Source: Candidatus Heimdallarchaeota archaeon (GTDB lineage: Archaea > Asgardarchaeota > Heimdallarchaeia > JABLTI01). Taken from it: 9,731 bases of DNA. This document shows, piece after piece, positions 1 through 5,406 of this stretch; within the stretch, counting starts at the first letter, position 1, and each line of letters begins with the position of its first letter. The translations under genes were made by a program, and so were the position numbers. The notes under the pieces are model-generated. The model was not told where the DNA came from. It saw nothing but the letters and a program-made list of their open reading frames with translations, and did not search any database. The stretch covers positions 1 through 9,731 of the forward strand of contig JAGMDP010000132.1 in assembly GCA_023128635.1 (NCBI GenBank), given 5' to 3'.

Positions 1-515
1 CGCACAATCTCAGTTACTGAAACTCTTCTTTTGTACCGAATAAAAGACATGAGACGAGCTTCTTTCGAATCAAATCGTAATTCTTGTTGGATTTTTTCTT
101 TAGTTTGAGTTCCTAATTCTCTTCTACTTTCTTCTTTGATGCCAAATAACCGGCCTACTGTAGGTCCTATTTTTTTGAACCTATCAATTGGGATGGGATC
201 TCCTGATACTAAGAATTCTTTACCAAACATTAGATCAAAATGATCTGCAACACGGTTTAATCGCTTAAAGGTCACCGGTGCCTGTTCACTTGGATCTGTG
301 CATGCGACAAAGATTAATTGATTGCTCAGTTTGAAAACGAATCTATTTCTATCTGTTTCAATCCATTTTATTTCTGCTCCAAATGAACCAACAAAGGAAT
401 TCACTGCACTCAAAAAGCCACTAATTAAATTCTCATCGCTGTCACTATTATCATATTTTTGATGAAACAGGCAAGTTCCTGATTCTTGTAGAATCCATAT
501 TTGTTGCAAATTCAA
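1..515 (-). CDS. Longin/roadblock-like domain protein, partial (3' end outside window)
   Basis: An open frame runs from a TTG at 515-513 off the left edge (171 residues visible, C-terminus missing). There is no in-frame ATG near its beginning, and an in-frame stop lies six codons upstream of the TTG. AAGGTGAAGAG just upstream gives a plausible ribosome site; a second TTG at 509 is also possible. The N-terminal half (IWILQESGTCLFHQ, then ISGFLSAVNSFVGSFGAEIK, then a strand pair ending LIFVACTD near residue 74) has the alternating beta-alpha layout of longin/roadblock-like sensor domains, in which a short beta-strand pair precedes an amphipathic helix. A charged helical region follows, and the last visible stretch (150-171, LMSFIRYKRRVSVTEI) looks like the start of a winged helix. 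I associate such proteins with Asgard archaea, where longin and roadblock folds partner small GTPases. The family call is inferred from pattern; the exact function is unknown. Confidence 0.6.
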   Translation of the reverse strand, partial: MNLQQIWILQESGTCLFHQKYDNSDSDENLISGFLSAVNSFVGSFGAEIKWIETDRNRFVFKLSNQLIFVACTDPSEQAPVTFKRLNRVADHFDLMFGKEFLVSGDPIPIDRFKKIGPTVGRLFGIKEESRRELGTQTKEKIQQELRFDSKEARLMSFIRYKRRVSVTEIV

Positions 516-653
516 TTGCTCTTCACCTTGTTACTCGAATTACCTCAACTACTAATTACAAAAGGAATTTTTAGGATTTTAAGGCACGTAGTATCTACAT
601 AATCTGATAATACTATTTTGAAGATAAAAAAACGAGGATTTAATGTAAACCCT
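516..653. other. Intergenic spacer between YccF gene and longin-like gene
   Basis: This 138-bp AT-rich spacer lies between two minus-strand genes. Near its right end it has a T7 tract on the minus strand that could end transcription of the YccF gene. Its left end carries the AAGGTGAAGAG ribosome-site candidate of the longin-like gene. A promoter for that gene would be expected around 555-575, where the minus strand reads CTAAAAATT, but this is not a convincing TATA box. I see no RNA gene here. Confidence 0.5.
620..632 (-). terminator. Oligo-T terminator candidate downstream of YccF gene
   Basis: On the minus strand a run of seven T residues (632-626) followed by ATCTTC lies about 20 bases after the stop codon of the YccF gene. 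Archaeal RNA polymerase commonly terminates at such T tracts without a hairpin. No stable stem precedes it. Position and composition are the only support. Confidence 0.4.
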
Positions 654-1001
654 CTAACTAAGAATAACAATCTGATCTAAACGATTGATAAGCCACCAAC
701 CTGCTGGGATTAAGATAATTGTTCCTATACAAGCTTCAGCTAATGCGATAACTAGAAAACCCAGCCACCAACCTACAAGATAAAACCACAATAATCCTTT
801 AAGCGATCGTGTAAAGGTTATTTCTCTTTGCACCGGGTTTTCATAAAGTGAGAAGACATAACCAATCCGTTCAAAGAACCAAATACCTAGTGGTGCTGAG
901 ATTATCAAGGCTGTGAAAATAAAACCTAAAAAGTACCAAATGGGTGTTAACCACGAACCAATAAATATTACCCACAGAAATCTCAAGATGATATTAGTCA
1001 T
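654..1001 (-). CDS. yccF: YccF-family (DUF307) small membrane protein
   Basis: This 115-residue, strongly hydrophobic protein is made of two matching halves that align without gaps at an offset of 62 residues. Shared positions include L9/L71, W10/W72, G15/G77, W17/W79, L18/L80, I33-I34/I95-I96, P37/P99, G39/G101, W41/W103 and R45/R107. The repeated pattern W-x4-G-x-W-L, ending P-x-G-x-W-x3-R, is that of the YccF/DUF307 inner-membrane domain. Each half is one long hydrophobic block (about 6-43 and 67-104), long enough for one or two membrane passes, joined by a polar linker (47-66). The start chosen is the third in-frame ATG (1001): AGGTGA sits 7 bases before it, and the TATA box at 1042-1050 would start transcription near 1021, downstream of the first ATG at 1028. 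The biological role of YccF proteins is unknown. It is flanked by a divergent lysS and a downstream longin-like gene, neither of which suggests a job. Confidence 0.8.
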   Translation of the reverse strand: MTNIILRFLWVIFIGSWLTPIWYFLGFIFTALIISAPLGIWFFERIGYVFSLYENPVQREITFTRSLKGLLWFYLVGWWLGFLVIALAEACIGTIILIPAGWWLINRLDQIVILS

Positions 1002-1008
1002 TTTCATG

Positions 1009-1014
1009 TCACCT
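1009..1014 (-). promoter_or_regulatory. Ribosome binding site deciding the YccF start
   Basis: AGGTGA on the minus strand, 7 bases before the ATG at 1001. It lies only one base from the ATG at 1007 and inside the reading frame if the ATG at 1028 were used, so it favours the 115-residue product. Confidence 0.65.
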
Positions 1015-1041
1015 GTTTTTGTAGTCATTTATGCTATTGTG

Positions 1042-1050
1042 AAATATAAA
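1042..1050 (-). promoter_or_regulatory. TATA box of the YccF gene
   Basis: TTTATATTT on the minus strand. With the usual archaeal spacing of about 25 bases from the box centre, transcription would begin near 1021, leaving a leader of about 20 bases that contains the AGGTGA site. No clear BRE is visible upstream of it. Confidence 0.5.
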
Positions 1051-1114
1051 CATAGTGCGGAGAATTTCACCTAGCTATTCAGTAAATTTTTCTAATATTC
1101 GATTTGTAGGGTAA

Positions 1115-1124
1115 TTAATATAAA
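1115..1124 (+). promoter_or_regulatory. TATA box of lysS
   Basis: TTAATATAAA on the plus strand in the divergent region between the YccF gene and lysS. Spacing predicts a transcription start near 1145, so the lysS message would have a very short leader and the GGAG at 1137-1140 would probably not be transcribed. Confidence 0.45.
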
Positions 1125-1161
1125 TGAATGGTTTTTGGAGTAATATAATGCTTATTGATGT

Positions 1162-2802
1162 TTGAAGGCGAAGAAATTGACACAAGAATTTGACCTTGGT
1201 GATGACTCAGAGGATATTATCGGTCGTGGAACCTGGATTGATAAATTAGCACTCGATGTGTTAGAACGTAAAGATAACCTTAAAGGAAAACATCCAGAAG
1301 TAATTAGAACTGAAAGCGGTCTCGGTGCATCGGGTTTCCCCCATATTGGTTCTTTTGCTGACGCTTCAAGAGCTTTTGGGTTTAAACTAGCAATTGAAGA
1401 CTTAGATAGAAAATCGGAGTTTATAGCTTTTGCAGATGATATGGATGGACTTCGCAAAGTTCCGGCAGGAACACCTCCAGAATTAAAAGAGCACCTTGGG
1501 AAGCCTGTATCTATGATTCCTGATCCTTGGGGTTGTCATAACAGCTATGGTCAACATATGTCTTCATTACTTATCGATTCTATTAATCAAGCAGGAATTA
1601 TTTGTACCCCTACCTCAGCAAATGAATTGTATACTTCTGGTAAGATGGCTCCACAAGTCAAGAAACTTTTAGCTCAAGCAAAACGTGCTGGAGAAATTAT
1701 AAAAGAAACAACTGGACAAGAGAAGTATTTAGAAGCACTTCCCTATCATGCGATATGCAAGCAATGTGGGAAAATATACACAACTAAGGCAATTAGCTTT
1801 GACGAAAAGAAAGGTCAAGTAGAATATATCTGTGAAGGAGATGAAATTCGCGGTAAAATACTCGATGGGTGTGGATACCAAGGATGGGCAGATATTGGCA
1901 AAGGAGAAGGAAAACTTACGTGGAAAACTGAATTTGCAGCAAGATGGGATTTACTCCAAATTGATTTTGAGGCTTTTGGCAAAGATATCTTTGAATCTGT
2001 TACATGTAATGATCAAATCTGCAAAGAAATCTTTGAATACGAACCACCAACTCATGCAAGGTATGAAATGTTCTTAGATAAAGGAGGGCACAAAATTTCA
2101 AAATCCACTGGGAATGTGTTTACTCCACAAACTTGGTTCAATTATGGTTCAACTCAGTCTTTAGCACTTCTTACTTACAAACGAATGGCTGGTAGTAGAA
2201 CCTTAGCAGTTGACGATATTCCAATTTATATGAAAGAATTGGATTATTTAGAAAATATCTATTTTGGTAGAATAAAGGAAGGTAATGCTGCCCGAAAGAG
2301 AAAGATGAATGGCCTCTTTGAGTATTGTTGGCATCTTAAGCAACCCGAAAAAAGATCACTACAAATTCCTTATTCATTACTCGTTAACCTCATATCTGTA
2401 GCTCCAGAAAGTGCATATGAAGAATTTATTGAATCTAGATTAATAGAATACGGCTATCTTAGAGATGGTGCTACATTCAAAGATGTTAAAGAAAGAGTCC
2501 AATATGCTGCTAATTGGGTTAAGGATTTTGCACAGTTAGAAGAAATTACCGTAGAACTTGATGAAAAACAAAAAGCATCTCTCAAGGACTTGATAAAAGA
2601 ACTGAAAGGTTTAGTAGAAGCGGATGACATTCAAAGCAGAATTTTCGAAATTGCACGGCAATATAAAATGAAACCTGGAGAATTCTTCAAGTTATTATAT
2701 CAAATTCTTTTGAACACAGACCGAGGTCCCAAATTAGGACCATATATTCAGACTATCGGAGCAGAACAAGCAATCAAAACTATAAAGAAAAATCTAAAAT
2801 AA
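1162..2802 (+). CDS. lysS: Lysyl-tRNA synthetase, class I (LysRS-I)
   Basis: This enzyme attaches lysine to tRNA-Lys in the cytoplasm using ATP. The 546-residue product is the class I form found in most archaea and some bacteria, unrelated in fold to the class II enzyme. The Rossmann-fold signatures are present: HIGS at 61-64 (within ASGFPHIGSF), the family block DDMDGLRKVP at 92-101, DPWGCHNSYG at 121-130, and the KMSKS-type loop KISKS at 311-315. A four-cysteine zinc-ribbon-like insertion lies between them (C199, C202, C224, C237). The C-terminal 190 residues are mainly helical, as expected for the anticodon-binding cage. The start is TTG at 1162; an in-frame stop lies two codons upstream and the next choice is TTG at 1177. 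The first 22 residues are acidic and appear to be an extension compared with the Pyrococcus enzyme. The gene is monocistronic and ends one base before the convergent taw1 stop. Confidence 0.95.
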   Translation: MKAKKLTQEFDLGDDSEDIIGRGTWIDKLALDVLERKDNLKGKHPEVIRTESGLGASGFPHIGSFADASRAFGFKLAIEDLDRKSEFIAFADDMDGLRKVPAGTPPELKEHLGKPVSMIPDPWGCHNSYGQHMSSLLIDSINQAGIICTPTSANELYTSGKMAPQVKKLLAQAKRAGEIIKETTGQEKYLEALPYHAICKQCGKIYTTKAISFDEKKGQVEYICEGDEIRGKILDGCGYQGWADIGKGEGKLTWKTEFAARWDLLQIDFEAFGKDIFESVTCNDQICKEIFEYEPPTHARYEMFLDKGGHKISKSTGNVFTPQTWFNYGSTQSLALLTYKRMAGSRTLAVDDIPIYMKELDYLENIYFGRIKEGNAARKRKMNGLFEYCWHLKQPEKRSLQIPYSLLVNLISVAPESAYEEFIESRLIEYGYLRDGATFKDVKERVQYAANWVKDFAQLEEITVELDEKQKASLKDLIKELKGLVEADDIQSRIFEIARQYKMKPGEFFKLLYQILLNTDRGPKLGPYIQTIGAEQAIKTIKKNLK

Positions 2803-2813
2803 ATTATAGATTT
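2790..2813. repeat. Inverted repeat across the convergent lysS/taw1 stop codons
   Basis: AAATCTA at 2790-2796 is matched by TAGATTT at 2807-2813, enclosing a 10-base AT-only loop that contains both stop codons. The stem is only 7 bp and mostly A-T. It could form a weak bidirectional 3'-end hairpin, or be chance in AT-rich DNA. Confidence 0.3.
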
Positions 2814-3790
2814 GGTATTATTAGAGGATGCTTGTTATTAGACAAAATAACTACTTTGCTTTCCTCCATTTCAAAGACTTGCTGATAGTCAGGAAGCCCA
2901 TCAATGATTTGATTTGTGAACGCTTGGATATCTTCAATGTAGGGCATGTTTGCTCGAGTAACACGATATTGAGAAAATCCAACAGGCGAAAACCCCTTAA
3001 CTTCAACGAAAGATGGATTTGCTTTCTGAATCAATGGAATAAATTCTTTTGGATTAATCATATTGATTTTCTTTGCCATCGTTAACCTTGCTACTGTTCT
3101 ATTTTCCATTGTTGACATTAATTCCAAACTTCTAATGATGCGTTCCCATCCATCATTTATTAATGGTTTACAAGTCTTAATGTACTCCTTCTTATTTGGA
3201 GCAGGAATTGTGATATACAATTGTGTTGGAAAAATCTTCTCTTTAATCATTTTTTGAAAAGCATCCGGATTAGTCCCATTGGAAACAAGAAAAGTAGACA
3301 ATCCTTCTTTCTCGAGTAATTTTAGCAGATCGGTAAGAAATGGATATAATGTGGGCTCACCTGCAAGACTCAATGCTACATGTTTAGGATTTGAAGCTTC
3401 TTCGAATTTTTCCTTTGAGACAACTGGTTTGTAACCCGAGATACATCTCTTCCAACCCCATTTCAACCCTTCATATACTTCTTCAGGTGTATCGAATTCG
3501 GATTCATCAACATCCCAAACTGGCTTCAATCCTATGTCTTTTTCTTGTAATCGCCAACAAAACAAACATTGATGATTACATAAAAGAGTTGGAGTTGCTT
3601 GAATACATCTATGGCTCTGTATACCATAAGCTGATTTGTAACAGAATCTGTCTTCTTTTAGATAATTGTGAGTCCATAAGCACTTCTTTACTGCAATTTG
3701 TTTTCCATATAACTGATACCCTTGTTTCAATAGGCGTTCTTTTATTTGCGGCGAAATAACCGAGGGCACAATATTGTCAGTTTTAGACAT
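2804..3790 (-). CDS. taw1: tRNA 4-demethylwyosine synthase (radical SAM, Taw1/TYW1)
   Basis: Taw1 joins two carbons of pyruvate to N1-methylguanosine at position 37 of tRNA-Phe, forming the tricyclic 4-demethylwyosine (imG-14) that all archaeal wyosines derive from. The 328-residue protein has the radical SAM cluster motif CNHQCLFC (C71, C75, C78) followed by WR, and the SAM-binding GEPT at 144-147 followed by FLVSNGT at 167-173. Three further cysteines upstream (C37, C50, C62) match the family's second iron-sulfur cluster. FCYK places K52 two residues after C50, where the lysine proposed to bind pyruvate lies in characterised archaeal enzymes. Length fits the archaeal form without the flavodoxin domain of eukaryotic TYW1, so electrons must come from another protein. 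The ATG at 3790 is 32 bases after endA on the same strand, suggesting cotranscription. Its substrate-making partner Trm5 is encoded at the right edge of the window. Confidence 0.93.
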   Translation of the reverse strand: MSKTDNIVPSVISPQIKERLLKQGYQLYGKQIAVKKCLWTHNYLKEDRFCYKSAYGIQSHRCIQATPTLLCNHQCLFCWRLQEKDIGLKPVWDVDESEFDTPEEVYEGLKWGWKRCISGYKPVVSKEKFEEASNPKHVALSLAGEPTLYPFLTDLLKLLEKEGLSTFLVSNGTNPDAFQKMIKEKIFPTQLYITIPAPNKKEYIKTCKPLINDGWERIIRSLELMSTMENRTVARLTMAKKINMINPKEFIPLIQKANPSFVEVKGFSPVGFSQYRVTRANMPYIEDIQAFTNQIIDGLPDYQQVFEMEESKVVILSNNKHPLIIPNL

Positions 3791-3822
3791 TACAAAATCT
3801 TCTCGTAAAAGTGTTGAATTCT

Positions 3823-4413
3823 CTATGGTTTAAACCAAACAAAACCATAATATCGTATTTGATTGGACTTTTGAATAGAAGCAATAACGAATTTCTTGCG
3901 AACTGATGTAGCTAGTCTTCCAGCTCGAACTAATTCCATAGCACTAAGTTTAGTACCTCGAGCTATTGAAGTTATAACATAAGGTGAATGATCCAAACCT
4001 GGTCCTTTATGGTAAACTGCAAAATCTGCCCCAAATTTTAATCCTGGTCGTGGGATCATACCTCTTTTTCTAATATCCTTGTAGATCAACATTTTTTCAT
4101 CGAATAATTTCAAAGTATCTTTGCCTTTTTTTTCTAATTTCTTGAGTGTGACTTCTTCCTTACTTCCTTGGTAATAGATAACAATTCTTTCCTTTTCAAG
4201 TAAATAGCAAGCTTCTATTAATGTTAATTCAAGGGGTCGATCAAAATTATCGCCTTTTGGTTTTCTAATACCAAGTGGTTTACCAAAAAAACCAGAATTA
4301 TAGACTTTAGAGCCTTGTGCGTGATCCCAAATCATAACTCTATTTCTAATTAATTCAGCAGAAACAGCCGCTTTCTTTTTAGATTTATTTTGCTTTTTCT
4401 TTTTTGGGATCAT
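3823..4413 (-). CDS. endA: tRNA-splicing endonuclease (archaeal EndA, homotetramer-size)
   Basis: EndA cuts introns from precursor tRNAs at bulge-helix-bulge structures. The 196-residue protein has both family domains: an N-terminal part with a conserved LELTLIEACYLLE helix (61-73), and the C-terminal nuclease domain beginning YKDIRKRG (111-118) and KFGADFAVY (126-134). The catalytic triad is readable as Y134, H142 and K173; the H-to-K spacing of 31 equals that of the Methanocaldococcus enzyme (H125, K156), while the Y-to-H loop is two residues shorter. One complete catalytic domain in a chain of this length indicates the alpha4 type rather than the two-repeat alpha2 or two-subunit forms. The first 14 residues carry eight or more lysines and may bind RNA. 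A TATA box lies about 70 bases upstream, and no strong ribosome site precedes the ATG. taw1 follows 32 bases downstream. Confidence 0.93.
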   Translation of the reverse strand: MIPKKKKQNKSKKKAAVSAELIRNRVMIWDHAQGSKVYNSGFFGKPLGIRKPKGDNFDRPLELTLIEACYLLEKERIVIYYQGSKEEVTLKKLEKKGKDTLKLFDEKMLIYKDIRKRGMIPRPGLKFGADFAVYHKGPGLDHSPYVITSIARGTKLSAMELVRAGRLATSVRKKFVIASIQKSNQIRYYGFVWFKP

Positions 4414-4481
4414 TAAATTTCAAACCCGAGACTTCTCTGATATTCGTTTGGATTTATTCTTGAAGAAATTATAACTCATAG

Positions 4482-4491
4482 ATTAATATAA
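4482..4491 (-). promoter_or_regulatory. TATA box of the endA-taw1 unit
   Basis: On the minus strand TTATATTAAT is preceded by a purine-rich GAAAGAAA resembling a BRE. Transcription would begin near 4460, giving a leader of roughly 45-50 bases before the endA ATG. This is the clearest archaeal promoter in the window. Confidence 0.5.
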
Positions 4492-4501
4492 TTTCTTTCA
4501 C

Positions 4502-4525
4502 AAAATGATAAAATAAAGGAAAAAA
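4502..4525 (-). terminator. T-rich terminator candidate after the DUF47 gene
   Basis: Downstream of the DUF47 stop codon the minus strand reads a T6 tract (4525-4520) followed by further T-rich clusters down to about 4502. It lies just upstream of the endA TATA box, so it would separate the two transcription units. Confidence 0.4.
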
Positions 4526-4542
4526 GAATTGAATTTTTTGTT

Positions 4543-5196
4543 TTATCGAGACATAGCATAAATACGAGTGTACGATGCGACATCTCTGGCTGAATCTATC
4601 ATATCTTCAATTCTATCAACAGCTTCTCTTATGAACAAATTAACACCTTTTTGTGCTTCCATATTAGCTAGTTCAATGATTAGAGCACGGTAATTTGCAT
4701 CTGCTTTGTTTTCCATAATTTCAATAGATTCAGAGATTTCAATCACTTTATCTAAGTTTTGGAAAAGTGCTCTCTGTAAATCAGTCAATGATTTTGATAC
4801 AATACGGGTTTTTTCGATGAGTGCTAACAAATTCTTAACGAGATTTTTAGGGGGGACCCATTCGTTATCTAGTTGCTGCAAGAAAAAAGCAGCCCCTTGA
4901 CCAAGATCAATAATCTGATCTATAGATCTGACTATTTGCATTAATTCTTGTCTAAATAATAATGTAGGACCTGCATTACTAATTTCCTTCATAGCGCTCT
5001 TTTTTAGGGAATTTGCTTTTGATTCCAAAGAATTTAAATCTTTAATATATTTGTTAAATTTATCTCGACCAGTGGTTTTCCAACAATCAACTATTTTTGC
5101 TAACATTTCTGTTCCACTAAGAACAACTCTTGTGTGATCTAGTATTATGTCTAAAACTTTTTTCTCTACATTGTTACCATTTGTGTGATATACCAT
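4543..5196 (-). CDS. DUF47 family PhoU-like protein (phosphate transport regulator type)
   Basis: This 217-residue, all-helical protein has the layout of the DUF47/PhoU-like family: an opening VEKKVLDIILDHTRVVL helix, central helices, and a C-terminal bundle with MENKADANYRALIIEL and the signature-like IREAVDRIEDMIDSARDVASY, where the acidic residues bind metal in PhoU-type bundles. Family members are usually linked to PiT-type phosphate transporters and thought to control them, but no transporter lies in this window. The start at 5196 is preferred because AGGAAG sits 7 bases upstream and the product matches usual family length. An in-frame ATG at 5280 would add 28 basic residues; it has no ribosome site and overlaps a palindrome, though it could be used if the message is leaderless. 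Regulation through that palindrome is plausible. The phosphate role is inferred from family only. Confidence 0.85.
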   Translation of the reverse strand: MVYHTNGNNVEKKVLDIILDHTRVVLSGTEMLAKIVDCWKTTGRDKFNKYIKDLNSLESKANSLKKSAMKEISNAGPTLLFRQELMQIVRSIDQIIDLGQGAAFFLQQLDNEWVPPKNLVKNLLALIEKTRIVSKSLTDLQRALFQNLDKVIEISESIEIMENKADANYRALIIELANMEAQKGVNLFIREAVDRIEDMIDSARDVASYTRIYAMSR

Positions 5197-5203
5197 TTTT
5201 TTG

Positions 5204-5209
5204 CTTCCT
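5204..5209 (-). promoter_or_regulatory. Ribosome binding site deciding the DUF47 start
   Basis: AGGAAG on the minus strand, 7 bases before the ATG at 5196. The alternative ATG at 5280 has nothing comparable. Confidence 0.5.
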
Positions 5210-5278
5210 GTATAGTTATTGTTGTCTCTGATTTCTAAGGGCAAGCGATAGAATCTACTTTTTAACCTTTTAGGTAAC

Positions 5279-5299
5279 ATAGGGTTTTCAAAACCCTAT
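5279..5299. promoter_or_regulatory. Perfect 10-bp inverted repeat, probable operator
   Basis: ATAGGGTTTT (5279-5288) and AAAACCCTAT (5290-5299) are exact reverse complements around a single central C. The GGG/CCC blocks stand out from the AT-rich surroundings. The site lies in the divergent region, 83 bases upstream of the preferred DUF47 start. The AT-rich block at about 5305-5325 (ATAATAAAATAGTTTATTAA) could supply a TATA box for the DUF47 gene, which would put the palindrome over its transcription start, a common place for archaeal repressor operators. With a one-base loop it is better suited to a protein dimer than to an RNA hairpin. The binding protein is unknown. Confidence 0.5.
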
Positions 5300-5330
5300 T
5301 GTCTAGATAATAAAATAGTTTATTAAAAAG

Positions 5331-5337
5331 AGGAGGT
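5331..5337 (+). promoter_or_regulatory. Orphan Shine-Dalgarno-like AGGAGGT
   Basis: This is the best match to the anti-Shine-Dalgarno sequence in the window, but no ATG, GTG or TTG follows within 5-12 bases. The nearest downstream starts open frames of only a few codons. The start of the next gene is about 70 bases away. It may be chance, part of a regulatory site, or the relic of a leader peptide. Confidence 0.25.
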
Positions 5338-5406
5338 ATTACAAAGACCAGAGAAATTGATTGAATGAGAAGCAAATAAAGTAATTCAAATTGAGTTGTG
5401 ATTAAA

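Noticed and set aside
1152..1457. A 101-codon minus-strand frame over the 5' part of lysS
   Set aside because: It is antisense to the HIGS-containing catalytic region and its product is low-complexity Ser/Pro-rich.
3391..3759. A 122-codon plus-strand frame inside taw1
   Set aside because: It is antisense to the radical SAM cysteine motifs, which are clearly coding on the minus strand.
5196..5406. Possible small RNA or tRNA in the largest intergenic region
   Set aside because: No cloverleaf, GGTTCGA-like T-loop or other conserved RNA feature is visible; the region is explained by promoter-like AT-rich DNA and the palindrome.
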